Shown here: piece after piece, positions 9,357-18,621 of the stretch
How positions within the stretch are numbered: the stretch's first letter is position 1
Layout of the letters: each line of letters opens with the position of its first letter
Assembly (NCBI RefSeq): GCF_001956695.1
Contig: NZ_CP019070.1
Span: forward strand, 2,480,001 to 2,544,000
DNA length: 64,000 bases
Origin: Poseidonibacter parvus
Lineage (GTDB): Bacteria; Campylobacterota; Campylobacteria; Campylobacterales; Arcobacteraceae
Direction of reading: 5' to 3'
Program-made: the position numbers and the translations under genes
Notes under the pieces: generated by a model
Told to the model about the DNA's origin: nothing
Databases searched by the model: none
What the model saw: the letters and a program-made list of their open reading frames with translations, nothing else

Positions 9357-9740
9357 TTAAAAATCATCATCACTATCTAAAATTTTAAGAATATTACTTC
9401 TTTTTTGATAACCTTGAAACTCATATCTAATATGTAATTCACCCTCTTCTTTTTTTACAATAAATGAAGTTGGATAAACTTCTATTGGAAAAGCATAATT
9501 TTCAATTAATTCTTCATAGATTATATTATCATCTTGAACTTTCATATATTCAAAATTATCTCTATTTTCTTTTATTTTTTTTAGTACTTTTAATTGTCGT
9601 TCGCACCATGGACAAGAAGGAATACTAAACATAATAAATATATCCTTATTTGAAGGCATTTCTTTTACACTGTTAAACTCTTTTGCTTGAACTGCTATTA
9701 ATAAACTAATAAAAAAACATAAAGTAAATACTCTTTTCAT
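9357..9740 (-). CDS. Periplasmic thioredoxin-like protein (CPWC)
   Basis: A 127-residue secreted protein with an N-terminal signal peptide (about residues 1-19, ending VQA) and a thioredoxin fold carrying a CPWC redox site at 43-46 within SIPSCPWCERQL. A cis-proline loop, YPTSF, is also visible. It resembles SoxW- or TlpA-like small periplasmic thioredoxins, but the specific partner is unclear. It is the last gene of the murI-dnaX-dsb-hemC-isochorismatase group, preceded by AAGAAGAG. The CxxC proteins here and at 11325-12167 may act together; that is inference. Confidence 0.75.
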   Translation of the reverse strand: MKRVFTLCFFISLLIAVQAKEFNSVKEMPSNKDIFIMFSIPSCPWCERQLKVLKKIKENRDNFEYMKVQDDNIIYEELIENYAFPIEVYPTSFIVKKEEGELHIRYEFQGYQKRSNILKILDSDDDF

Positions 9741-9753
9741 TTAACTCTTCTTT

Positions 9754-10296
9754 TTATTTCACTAATGATGAAATCTCTTTAAATACTGGATTCTTTGCAT
9801 TTACAGTTAATTCAAAAAGAAGTGATTCATAAGTAGTTGGAATCACACCTGCTTGAATTAATCTTTGTATTGCAACATCCGTATCTCTTTGTTTTCTTGA
9901 AGTTACACAATCTGTAACAAGTACAGGTTGTAAACCAGCTTCAAGTAAATCAATACAAGTTTGTAAAACACAAACATGTGTTTCAATACCTGCAACTATT
10001 ACTACTTTTTTATTAGCAGCTTTAATTGCATCCATTGTTGTTTCATTTTTACAACAAGAAAAAGTTGTTTTTTCAAAATGAGGATAATCATCAACAAGTT
10101 CTCTTAAACTTGGAATTGTTTCCCCTATTCCTTTTTTATATTGTTCATTTACAATAAAAGGAACATCATGAACTTTTAAACCTTTTACTAACGTAATTAA
10201 ATTCTTTTCAATTTCATCTTTATTTGTAACATGAGGATATAACCTCTCTTGAACATCTACTAAACAAAATACTGTATCTTCAACATTGATTCTCAT
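9754..10296 (-). CDS. Isochorismatase-family cysteine hydrolase
   Basis: A 180-residue hydrolase of the isochorismatase-like superfamily. The Asp-Lys-Cys catalytic triad can be read as D14 (LVDVQERL), K76 (FEKTTFSCC) and C109 (GIETHVCVLQTC), the last in the typical nucleophile motif. The closest general type is the YcaC/ISOC1 kind, whose natural substrate is mostly unknown. It lies between hemC and the thioredoxin-like gene in a minus-strand operon, 13 bases before the latter. Fold and chemistry are secure; substrate is not. Confidence 0.85.
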   Translation of the reverse strand: MRINVEDTVFCLVDVQERLYPHVTNKDEIEKNLITLVKGLKVHDVPFIVNEQYKKGIGETIPSLRELVDDYPHFEKTTFSCCKNETTMDAIKAANKKVVIVAGIETHVCVLQTCIDLLEAGLQPVLVTDCVTSRKQRDTDVAIQRLIQAGVIPTTYESLLFELTVNAKNPVFKEISSLVK

Positions 10297-10374
10297 TTGT
10301 ACTCCTTAATTTATATTATAAATAGTACTAAAATTTCATCTTTAATTCTTGGAAAATATTGCTAATTTTAACTT

Positions 10375-11313
10375 TTATTTAAAAGCTACTTTTTCTGCTC
10401 GCTCTAATAAATCTTTTGCACCTTGGTCTATAAAAGTTTGCGCTAAAATTTGTCCTACATTTTCATAATTTTTAATATCAGCTGTAATTTCTTCTGAAAT
10501 TGACTCACTACCATCAGGCATTCCAACAATTGCTTGAACTCTAACAGAATTCTCATCTGCAATTGTAGCTTTTACTCCAATTGGCACTTGACAACCACCT
10601 TCTAATGTATGAACAAAACTTCGCTCAATAGTTGATTCAATTTGTGCATCATTATCATTTAATACAGATATTAACTCAACAATCTTAGGATCTGTAGTTG
10701 TTTCAATACCAAGTGTTGCTTGTCCCATTGAAGGTATCATTAAATCCGTTGAAATAGGTTCAAAATATTTAACTTCATTCTCAATACCAAGTTTTTGTAC
10801 ACCAGTTGCTGCTAAGATAATTGCATCATACTCACCTGCATTTAATTTTGCAATTCTTGTATTGATATTCCCTCTTAAATCTTTAAGTTCAATATCAGGA
10901 CGTAAAAGTTTTAAAGCCATTCTTCTTCTTAAACTAGTAGTTCCAATTACAGCACCTTTTGGTAATTCATCAATTGATGAGTATTTATTACTTAATAAAG
11001 CATCTCTTGGATCATATCTTTTAGTAACTGCTGTAAGTTGTAAACCATCTTCAAATTGTGTAGGAACATCTTTTAATGAGTGAACAGCTAAATGTGCATT
11101 ACCTTCAAGCATTGCTACTTCTAACTCTTTTGTAAATAAACCTTTTCCACCAATTTTTGCTAATGGTACATCAAGAATTTTATCACCTTTTGTTACAAAT
11201 TCTTGTAATGTAATTTCCATATTGGGATAATGTTTTTTAAGTTCATCTCGTATAAATTCTGATTGCCATAAAGCTAATTTACTTCTTCTTGTTGCAATTA
11301 CTAGTTTTTCCAT
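10375..11313 (-). CDS. hemC: Hydroxymethylbilane synthase (porphobilinogen deaminase)
   Basis: Polymerises four porphobilinogen molecules to hydroxymethylbilane for heme and siroheme. The 312-residue length is standard. Recognisable are the opening LVIATRRSKLALWQSE, the catalytic region HSLKDVPTQ, DPRDALLSN, LRGNINTRIAKL, and the dipyrromethane-cofactor cysteine in LEGGCQVPIG. AAGGCA precedes the ATG. It begins 11 bases after the DsbC/G-like gene, suggesting co-transcription. Confidence 0.97.
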   Translation of the reverse strand: MEKLVIATRRSKLALWQSEFIRDELKKHYPNMEITLQEFVTKGDKILDVPLAKIGGKGLFTKELEVAMLEGNAHLAVHSLKDVPTQFEDGLQLTAVTKRYDPRDALLSNKYSSIDELPKGAVIGTTSLRRRMALKLLRPDIELKDLRGNINTRIAKLNAGEYDAIILAATGVQKLGIENEVKYFEPISTDLMIPSMGQATLGIETTTDPKIVELISVLNDNDAQIESTIERSFVHTLEGGCQVPIGVKATIADENSVRVQAIVGMPDGSESISEEITADIKNYENVGQILAQTFIDQGAKDLLERAEKVAFK

Positions 11314-11324
11314 ATTTTATGCCT

Positions 11325-12167
11325 TTATTTATTTTTACCTAATTGTTCAAATTTAGTTTTCATTGTATCTTTTTCTCCATTAACAAATATAGTTGGAGTT
11401 CCTTGAACCATTACATCTTCACCCATTTTCATATCATTTTCAATTAATTCTAAAAGTTCAATTGATGATAAGTCATCTTGAGTAAATGATGTATTAAACT
11501 CTTTATTAAATCCATTAATTATCTTTTTTTCATCTTTTTCTTTTGAATCAAAATAATCATCCCAATTGGCTTTATAAACTTTTAATTCAATATCTTTAAT
11601 ACCTTTTTGCTTTGCTAAGTCCATTAATTTAGATAAAGGACCTGCTGCTGGATGTATTCTTAATAATGGGAAATGATAATAATATAAAGCAATTGAATCT
11701 TTATTTTTATTTACATGCTTAATTACATCAGGAACATAGTCCATACAAAATGGACATAAGGGATCTGAGAAAATTACAATTTTATCTTTTGCATTATGAT
11801 TACCTGCAATTAATTTTGATTTATCATAATATTTTGAGCTTAAACTAGGACTTACTAAGTCTTTTAGAGATTTTCCATTTGTTGAATCTAATAAATCAAG
11901 TGAAATATATCTTCCGTCGGAAAATATAATATCTTTTGCATTTATAATTTTATCATCAATTTTAGCTTCAACATCTAAAACATAACCAAACCAACCTTTT
12001 ACAGGTAATTCTTTTTTTGTATTTATTGTTATATTTTTTACTTCTAAGTTTGGGTTTTGAGATATTCTTTTCTTTTCAAATTTTATTACATTATCATCAC
12101 TAACATTTGCAAATAAACTACTTGTTAATAAAACTGCAAGTGTTAATACTTTTGATACTTTTTTCAT
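11325..12167 (-). CDS. Periplasmic thiol:disulfide interchange protein, DsbC/DsbG-like
   Basis: A 280-residue exported protein with a signal peptide of about 20 residues ending SLFA. The N-terminal third resembles the DsbC dimerisation region. The C-terminal thioredoxin domain has its redox site C138-P-F-C141 in FSDPLCPFCMDYVP and a cis-proline loop GTPTIFVNG. In this lineage such proteins are usually annotated DsbC/DsbG-like or DsbA-like isomerases acting on cysteines of exported proteins, possibly including c-type cytochromes. It starts about 70 bases after dnaX, with AAGGA upstream. Confidence 0.85.
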   Translation of the reverse strand: MKKVSKVLTLAVLLTSSLFANVSDDNVIKFEKKRISQNPNLEVKNITINTKKELPVKGWFGYVLDVEAKIDDKIINAKDIIFSDGRYISLDLLDSTNGKSLKDLVSPSLSSKYYDKSKLIAGNHNAKDKIVIFSDPLCPFCMDYVPDVIKHVNKNKDSIALYYYHFPLLRIHPAAGPLSKLMDLAKQKGIKDIELKVYKANWDDYFDSKEKDEKKIINGFNKEFNTSFTQDDLSSIELLELIENDMKMGEDVMVQGTPTIFVNGEKDTMKTKFEQLGKNK

Positions 12168-12233
12168 ATATTTATTCCTTATAATTTAAAACTATTTATA
12201 TTTTAACTGCATAGTATTAATCAAGAGTTAATA

Positions 12234-14336
12234 CTAAGATCTTGATTTTACAGTAATTTTTTTAATATCAAAAAGCTCTTTTGCTCTATTTAACATAGGA
12301 GAATTAATAATATCATTTAATTGTAATTCTTGTTGTGCAGGAGTTTGAACTGCACTTTTATGCATATCAGCAACACAACCTGAACTCATTTCAACTTCTT
12401 CAATCATTGAACCTGATTCATTTTGGGTATTTACATTTTGATTTATTTCTTCTTTAATATCCTCGTTAACTTCTTCAACTTTTTTAATAGCTTCTTTTTT
12501 TAACTCAACGGAGGCTTCATCCTTTTTAAAATCTAACTCAACATCGTTTCCATAAACATCTTGGGCAAAGGTTCTAATTAATGCAAAGTGCTTATATAAA
12601 AACTTTCTATCTTCATCTTTAGCATAAGAAATAATTGATAATTTATTGTTTTCATAACCATTAAAGATAAAGTTTTTTTCAAAACACTCTCCTAAAGAGT
12701 AGTCTCTATCATAAACCTTTGATGTAAGTTGTTCATACATTTCATCTTTTTCTTCCATTTGTGGTTCATCAATGGGTACAACTTCAACTTCTTGAGATAT
12801 ATTAACTTCTTTATGCTCTTGAACAATTGGTTCTATTTGAACTTCTGCTGAAACTACAGGTGCTACTTCATTGAGATTTTTAACTTCTTTTTTTTCATTT
12901 GAATTTGTGTCTGTATTTATATTTGATAATGTCTCTTCTTTACTTGTAGGCAAATCATCAAAAGGTGTTGGATATGAAACTTCAGGAATTGAATCAATTA
13001 CAGATAAATCAACCATTGAAGTGCTTTCAATTAAAACTTTATCAGCTTCATTTACCTCTTCAATCTTTGTTTCTGGAATGTTTTCCATAATTTCTTCAGT
13101 CATATTACTTTCAAAAGGATTAGATTCAATTACCTCAGGCTTAGGTTCTTGTTGTGTTTTTATTACCTGAGGAGTTTTTTCAACTAATTTTTCAACTGGC
13201 TTTTCTACTACTTCTTCTATCGGCTTTTGTATTATTTTCTCAACTGGCTTTTGTTCAGCTTTTGGTTTAATATCTTCAACTTGTGAAATTATTTCTTCAA
13301 TTGTTTTAATATTTGTAGCTTCAATCATCTTCATTAAAGTTAAAATAAGAACAAAGCCACCATCAGAGTTAATCGATAAAAGATGCTTAGCATCTCCTAT
13401 TATTCTAAAAAATCTATCAAATAAAAGTAAATCAAATCTTGCATCTTTTTCAAGCATTTTATGTTTTAAATAAATTGACATTTCATCACATACTTGTGAT
13501 ACATCATAATTTTCTAAATCTTTAATTATAGGTGTAATATCAGCTTTATTTAGAACTATTGTAAATACATTATCCATTACTTTTGGGTCTATTAAACCTA
13601 ACATGTCAACTACAGTTGCTGTTGTAATTCTTCCACGCGAGAAAATAATAGCTTGGTCTAATAACGTTAGTGTATCTCTTAAGCTTCCCTGACCGCTTCT
13701 TGCAACAATTTCTAATGCATCTGTATCAAATTCAATATTTTCTTCATTTAAAATATGTGATAAATGATGAGTTACATCTGTATCTGATATTTTATTAAAT
13801 CTAAAATGCTGAGTTCTTGAAAGAATTGTTGCAGGTAATTTAAGTGGATCTGTAGTTGCAAGTATAAACTTTACAAATCCAGGAGGTTCTTCAAGTGTTT
13901 TTAAAAGAGCATTGAAAGCTTGAGTAGTAAGCATATGAACTTCATCGATTATAAATACTTTAAATCGTGCAGAGCTTGGTTTGTATTTTGTATGTTCAAT
14001 TAAATCTTTAATATCATCAATACCTCTATTTGAAGCAGCATCCATTTCAATTACATCTAGATGTCTATTTGCATTTGAGCTAACACAGTTATCGCAAACT
14101 TCACAAGGTTTTGAAGTTGGACCATTTGAGCATAAAAGTGCTTTTGCCATAATTCTAGCAGTTGAAGTTTTACCACTTCCTCTTAAACCTGAAAAAAGAT
14201 AAGCATGTGATAATCTATTTGAATCTAATGCCAAAGATAAAGTTTGAGAAACAGTACTTTGACCTACTAAATCTTCAAATCTATGAGGTCTATATTTTAA
14301 AGCTAATACTTTTGTCTCTTGTCTTAATTCACTCAT
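12234..14336 (-). CDS. dnaX: DNA polymerase III subunit gamma/tau
   Basis: Clamp-loader ATPase of 700 residues. It has Walker A GLRGSGKT (50-57), zinc-binding cysteines C69/C78/C81/C84, the DEVHML Walker B and the LSRTQHF sensor region. Residues about 370-570 form an acidic, low-complexity linker with several KPVEK/KPIEE-like units, followed by a C-terminal tau-like domain. I start at 14336 because its ATG overlaps the murI stop as ATGA, whereas the alternative ATG at 14345 nearly touches the AGGA. An A8 run at codons 481-483 (12888-12895) could allow slippage to a short gamma-like form. Confidence 0.95.
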   Translation of the reverse strand: MSELRQETKVLALKYRPHRFEDLVGQSTVSQTLSLALDSNRLSHAYLFSGLRGSGKTSTARIMAKALLCSNGPTSKPCEVCDNCVSSNANRHLDVIEMDAASNRGIDDIKDLIEHTKYKPSSARFKVFIIDEVHMLTTQAFNALLKTLEEPPGFVKFILATTDPLKLPATILSRTQHFRFNKISDTDVTHHLSHILNEENIEFDTDALEIVARSGQGSLRDTLTLLDQAIIFSRGRITTATVVDMLGLIDPKVMDNVFTIVLNKADITPIIKDLENYDVSQVCDEMSIYLKHKMLEKDARFDLLLFDRFFRIIGDAKHLLSINSDGGFVLILTLMKMIEATNIKTIEEIISQVEDIKPKAEQKPVEKIIQKPIEEVVEKPVEKLVEKTPQVIKTQQEPKPEVIESNPFESNMTEEIMENIPETKIEEVNEADKVLIESTSMVDLSVIDSIPEVSYPTPFDDLPTSKEETLSNINTDTNSNEKKEVKNLNEVAPVVSAEVQIEPIVQEHKEVNISQEVEVVPIDEPQMEEKDEMYEQLTSKVYDRDYSLGECFEKNFIFNGYENNKLSIISYAKDEDRKFLYKHFALIRTFAQDVYGNDVELDFKKDEASVELKKEAIKKVEEVNEDIKEEINQNVNTQNESGSMIEEVEMSSGCVADMHKSAVQTPAQQELQLNDIINSPMLNRAKELFDIKKITVKSRS
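12888..12895 (-). promoter_or_regulatory. dnaX: A8 slippery run inside dnaX
   Basis: On the coding strand the codons GAA AAA AAA GAA contain eight consecutive A. A -1 ribosomal shift, or a transcript with one extra A, would read AGA AGT TAA and stop at once, giving about 485 residues that keep the ATPase and collar domains but lose the tau tail. Thermus and E. coli make gamma by comparable slippage. No stimulatory hairpin was seen. Confidence 0.4.
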
Positions 14337-15130
14337 ATATTGCATTTCCTAATTATAATTTTATTTTTATATTCACTTTTTTCAAATATTTTATTTATCA
14401 TATTTTCATTAATATCATCTGTGGCATAGATTGTAATATCTAATGAACCTTCGTTAACATGACCTTTTTTACTACTTAGATCTATTAATCTTTTTGCAAT
14501 TGCTAAACCAGTTTGAATTACTGTAATATCATATTTCATAATATTTTTGATTTGTTTTTCAATTAATGGATAATGAGTACAACCTAAAACAATTGTATCA
14601 ACATTATATTCTATCATTGGCTTTAACCAAGATTCCAACATTGAATAAGTTAACTTTGAATCAGTTTGTCCTTTTTCAATTTGTTCAACTAATCCAGGGC
14701 AAGCTTGCTCATATAATTTAACTTTTTTATTCTCAAATAATTCATTAACAAGCAATTGATATTTATCACCTTTTAATGTAGCAGGAGTTGCTAAAACTCC
14801 AATATTATTTGTCTTCGTAGCTTCAATTGCAGGTTTAATACCAGGTTCTGTTCCTACTAAAATTAGCTTTGGAAATTTTTCTCTTAAATGTTTAACAGCA
14901 GCAGAAGTTGCAGTATTACAAGCAATAATTAAAGCTGATATTTGATGTTCTTTTATTAGAAATTCTGTTATATCAATACTACGCTTTAAAATCTGTTCTT
15001 GTGTCTTTTGTCCATAAGGTGCATATTTTGTATCAGCTACATAAAAAAGTTTTGCACCTTTAAATACTTCTGTTATAGAAGATACAACTGTTAATCCACC
15101 TAAACCAGAATCAAATACTCCAACTTTCAA
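14333..15130 (-). CDS. murI: Glutamate racemase
   Basis: Converts L- to D-glutamate for peptidoglycan. The 265-residue protein has both catalytic cysteines in their expected contexts: IIACNTATSAA near residue 70 and VLGCTHYPLIE near 180, plus the opening GVFDSGLGGLTV and YVADTKYAPYG. It is the first gene of the long minus-strand group and its stop overlaps the dnaX start by ATGA, implying translational coupling. Assignment is secure. Confidence 0.97.
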   Translation of the reverse strand: MKVGVFDSGLGGLTVVSSITEVFKGAKLFYVADTKYAPYGQKTQEQILKRSIDITEFLIKEHQISALIIACNTATSAAVKHLREKFPKLILVGTEPGIKPAIEATKTNNIGVLATPATLKGDKYQLLVNELFENKKVKLYEQACPGLVEQIEKGQTDSKLTYSMLESWLKPMIEYNVDTIVLGCTHYPLIEKQIKNIMKYDITVIQTGLAIAKRLIDLSSKKGHVNEGSLDITIYATDDINENMINKIFEKSEYKNKIIIRKCNI

Positions 15131-15215
15131 ATAAAACCTTAATATTATTTTTTAGATTATATCTAAATATGTTAAAATTCAATTAAAATTTTGTTTACCC
15201 AAAAGGTTGGTTTTC

Positions 15216-15878
15216 ATGTTTCATCATTTTCATCCATATGAGCCATTTATAAAAGAAGATACTAAAAAACTAATAGTAGGAACACTACCTCCTCCTAGAT
15301 TTTGTACAAAAGCGTATAAAGTAAATGATGTAGATTTTTGTTATGGTTCACAAGATGGATTATTATGGAAAGCTTTAGATGTAATTTTTGATTTAAAACT
15401 AGAATATTTAAATACAAAAGATGAAGTTACAAAAAGAAAAAACTTTTTAATAAAAGAAAAAATAGGGGTTTGTGATATTGTTAATTCTTGTAAAAGAGAA
15501 AAAATTGATGCAAGTGATTTAGGAATGAGTGAAGTTGAACTGCGTGATATTTTAAAATATATTAAAGAATTTAAAAACATTGAGACTATTATTTTTACAG
15601 GAGGAAATAGTAAGAATGGTCCTGAATATTTTTTAAGAAAAATTCTAAAAGAAAAAAATATAAAATTTATGCAAACTTCAAAAGAAATTCCAAAAGTTCA
15701 TGAATTTAGTTTTGACAATAGAGTAATTAAAACAATAAGTTTAACCTCTCCTTCAAATGCAGCAAATAGATTTATTGGTTCAAATTCTTTGTATAAAGAA
15801 AATAAGATTAAAAATCCTGCTTATACTACTTTTGATTTTAGAGTTGAGCAATATGAAAAAGTTTTCAAATGCTATTAA
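15216..15878 (+). CDS. Uracil-DNA-glycosylase-superfamily protein
   Basis: A 220-residue protein whose opening LIVGTLPPPRF and downstream GSQDGLLWKALDVIF fit the glycosylase fold, with a second-motif-like SLTSPSNAANR near the C terminus. This suggests base-excision repair, but I cannot place it in a numbered UDG family. The ATG at 15216 is favoured: AAAAGG lies 9 bases upstream, whereas the in-frame TTG at 15207 abuts it. Its 3' end overlaps the convergent desaturase by 14 bases. It could be a diverged relative without glycosylase activity. Confidence 0.55.
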   Translation: MFHHFHPYEPFIKEDTKKLIVGTLPPPRFCTKAYKVNDVDFCYGSQDGLLWKALDVIFDLKLEYLNTKDEVTKRKNFLIKEKIGVCDIVNSCKREKIDASDLGMSEVELRDILKYIKEFKNIETIIFTGGNSKNGPEYFLRKILKEKNIKFMQTSKEIPKVHEFSFDNRVIKTISLTSPSNAANRFIGSNSLYKENKIKNPAYTTFDFRVEQYEKVFKCY

Positions 15879-17030
15879 CTTTTAAAAGTTTAGTTTTTCC
15901 AACCATAAGTTCGATTGTCATATACATTCTTTTAAAAACACTTTCTTGTCTATATTCTAAGTTATGCTTTTTACATAAATCTTTTATAAGTGGTTGAAGC
16001 TTTTGATATTGACTTAGAGGTAAGTTTGGGAAAAGGTGATGTTCTATTTGATAGTTTAACCATCCATGTCCAAAATCAATTAAATTACTTCCTGTGTTGT
16101 AGTTTACACTTCCCATAATCTGTCTTAAGTAAAACTCACCTTGTGATTTATGAGGAGTATCAAACCTATATATATCTTCTGCTGAATGATTTGGAACAAT
16201 TACTAAAAATGAGTGTAAGTTTGCAATATATTCAGCTATTAATGTAATAATAAAAACATTAAATACTGCTTCTAAACCTAATGGTAAAAATAGAAAAGGT
16301 ATTAGTATAAATTTAACAGAAAAATATGGAAGTATATATTGTTTCCATAAAATTGCACCATTCTTTTTAAATGGACTTACTTCATAAGATTTAACTTCTT
16401 CTAGTTTTAACTTACGTCTTTTTTTATTCTCTAATATTTTCAAAGTATTTGGAGCATAATACGTAAGCTTCCAAGTTCCAGCAAAAGCATAAACAAAAAC
16501 ATATCTTAACCACATAGGAGTTTTTGATTGAATTAACCATTGCAAGTTATTCTCAACATTATCAGGATCTTCATCTTCCCCTAAATGATAGTGGTGCATA
16601 ATATTATGCTCATGAATCCAAGCTTCAGGTTTAATCCAATCTAACCAGTCAAGATATCTTCTATTGTCTTTGGCAAATCCAGCTTTTGTATATCTAAAAG
16701 GAATTCCAGGAACTTTATCATATGCACCATGAAGTATAGGATGAGCAACATTAGCCCATCTTGATACATTTCCAACTGCAATTAAAGTTGCTGAAAATAG
16801 TGCTAGAATCCAGAAAAGAAATCCACTTAAAGCAAAAGATGATATTTCTAAAAAGCTTATAAGAGCTACAAGTCCATAGCCAGAAAAGTACAAGCCCTTC
16901 CCCAACGTTCTAGTTTTAGTAAATGTAAGAAGTCATCATAAGTACTTCCGTTTAAACTTTTTTTTACTTCGTCAATATCTTTTTTAAGTTGATTTTTATC
17001 AATATCTTTATAGTTTGCATAGGTACTCAA
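15865..17030 (-). pseudogene. Fatty-acid desaturase with an apparent one-base frameshift
   Basis: Membrane di-iron desaturase. The frame 15865-16905 holds the membrane segments and histidine boxes (HPILHGAYD, HEHNIMHHYH, QIEHHLFP) but has no ATG and a stop just upstream. Another frame from a TTG at 17028-17030, which has AGGA 6 bases upstream, encodes a fitting N terminus ending LLKLERWGRACTF. It runs into a stop unless one T is added in the TTTT at 16884-16887; it would then join as ACTF-SGYGLVALISF, giving about 388 residues, a normal length. So the gene is either broken, subject to slippage, or carries a sequencing error. The substrate chain and bond position are unknown. Confidence 0.75.
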
Positions 17031-17080
17031 TAATTTTCCTGAAATAAGTTTTTGTAATAAGTTTTGATTTAAATAGTTAT

Positions 17081-17105
17081 AAAAAGTAGCCTAAAGCTAC
17101 TTTTT
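17081..17105. terminator. Terminator after rho
   Basis: AAAAAGTAGC and GCTACTTTTT form a 10-bp stem with a CTAAA loop; the T run on the minus strand overlaps the end of rho. It separates rho from the desaturase. Confidence 0.85.
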
Positions 17106-18426
17106 ATTCATTCATTCCAGCGAAGAATTCAGCGTTGTTTTTAGTTTTTTGCATTTTTGAATAAAGAAATTTTAAAGCTTCAACTTCATCCATTGAAGCA
17201 ATTGCATTTCTTAAAATCCATGTTTTTTGTAAAATTTCTGGAGAAAGAAGTAATTCTTCTTTTCTTGTTCCTGATTTGATAATATCTAAAGCAGGATATA
17301 CTCTTTTGTTAGCCGCATTTCTTGATAATACAACTTCAGAGTTTCCAGTACCCTTAAACTCTTCAAAAATAACTTCATCCATTTTTGAACCAGTTTCAAT
17401 AAGTGCAGTAGAAATAATAGTTAAACTTCCACCCTCTTCAATATTTCTAGCAGCCCCAAAGAACCTTTTTGGTTTATGTAAAGCATTTGCATCAACTCCA
17501 CCTGAAAGCACTTTTCCAGAAGATGGTGTAACAGTATTATAAGCACGAGCAAGTCTTGTAATAGAATCAAGTAAGATAACTACATCTTTTTTCATTTCAA
17601 CAAGTCTTTTTGCTTTTTCAATAACAATTTCAGCAACTCTTACGTGATTTTGAGCAGGTAAATCAAAAGTAGAAGAATAAACCTCACCTTTTACAGATCT
17701 TTGCATATCTGTAACTTCTTCTGGTCTTTCATCAATTAATAAAACCATCAAAGTAGCTTCAGGATGGTTTTTAGAAATACCATGAGCTAAATCTTTTAAA
17801 AGTTCAGTTTTACCAGTTTTTGGAGGTGCAACAATTAATCCTCTTTGACCTTTACCCATTGGAGCAAATAAATCAAGCATTCTTCCTGTCATTCTTTTTG
17901 AATCATATTCAAATTTAAATCTTTCTGTAGAATATAGAGGTGTTAAGTTATCAAATAATGGTCTATTTTTTGATTCTTTTATTGGTAAGTAATTAATTGC
18001 TTCAATTTTTAATAAAGCATTATATTTTTCACTATCTTTATTAGGAGGTCTAACTTGTCCTGAAACAATATCCCCTGTTCTTAATGCAAACTTTCTAATT
18101 TGAGTAGCACTTACATAAGAATCATTTGATGTATCAGAGAAGTTTCCATCAATTGCACGAAGGAATCCAAATCCACCATCTTTAATCTCAAGAATTCCAG
18201 TGAATAAGATAAATCCACCAGCATCAATTTGAGATTTTAAAATGTTAAACATTAAATCTTGTCTTTTTAATTCTTGAGGGTTTTCTACATCTAATTCTTT
18301 TGCAATATTTAAAAGTTCTTCTAATGTAAGTTCTCTTAACTGCTCGATTTTATAACCTTCTACAGGTACGTGAGTTCTAGCTTTTCTAGGACTTTTAGTT
18401 TTATTCTGAGTTTTTGACTCTTCCAT
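17104..18426 (-). CDS. rho: Transcription termination factor Rho
   Basis: Hexameric RNA-dependent ATPase that releases transcripts. The 440 residues contain the N-terminal helical region, the cold-shock-like RNA-binding domain ([12 protein letters not shown] and following), Walker A in [15 protein letters not shown], Walker [17 protein letters not shown], and the R-loop region [14 protein letters not shown]. The protein begins with a basic stretch rich in K/R. It is monocistronic by appearance: about 140 bases of leader before it and a hairpin after it. Confidence 0.98.
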   Translation of the reverse strand: MEESKTQNKTKSPRKARTHVPVEGYKIEQLRELTLEELLNIAKELDVENPQELKRQDLMFNILKSQIDAGGFILFTGILEIKDGGFGFLRAIDGNFSDTSNDSYVSATQIRKFALRTGDIVSGQVRPPNKDSEKYNALLKIEAINYLPIKESKNRPLFDNLTPLYSTERFKFEYDSKRMTGRMLDLFAPMGKGQRGLIVAPPKTGKTELLKDLAHGISKNHPEATLMVLLIDERPEEVTDMQRSVKGEVYSSTFDLPAQNHVRVAEIVIEKAKRLVEMKKDVVILLDSITRLARAYNTVTPSSGKVLSGGVDANALHKPKRFFGAARNIEEGGSLTIISTALIETGSKMDEVIFEEFKGTGNSEVVLSRNAANKRVYPALDIIKSGTRKEELLLSPEILQKTWILRNAIASMDEVEALKFLYSKMQKTKNNAEFFAGMNE

Positions 18427-18567
18427 AAGTAATTTTTGCCTTTTTGATTGTACATTTAAGTATGTAATTTGTAGTTTTTTTGTAGTTTTCTATTAAGTAT
18501 TATCGATATTGTAGTGTGAATTTTAAAATTTGTCAATAATTTTGACCTTTTATAAAATTAAAGACAT

Positions 18568-18602
18568 AAAAAAAGCTATCAATATATATTGATAGCTTTT
18601 TT
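18568..18602. terminator. Terminator after the peroxiredoxin gene
   Basis: A perfect inverted repeat (AAAAAAGCTATCAATAT and its complement) followed by a T run on both strands; it ends the peroxiredoxin transcript and separates it from the rho leader. Confidence 0.85.
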
Positions 18603-18621
18603 ATTTAATTAAAAATGATTA

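Noticed and set aside
12871-13170. A 99-codon plus-strand frame opposite dnaX
   Set aside because: Serine/phenylalanine-rich shadow of the acidic, low-complexity linker of dnaX; no start signals.
13150-13290. Repeated KPVEK/KPIEE units in DnaX
   Set aside because: Low-complexity flexible linker is normal in tau subunits; the repeats are too irregular to be a mobile or recombining element.
14162-14443. A 93-codon plus-strand open frame opposite murI/dnaX
   Set aside because: It is antisense to two secure genes, has a skewed hydrophobic composition and no ribosome site.
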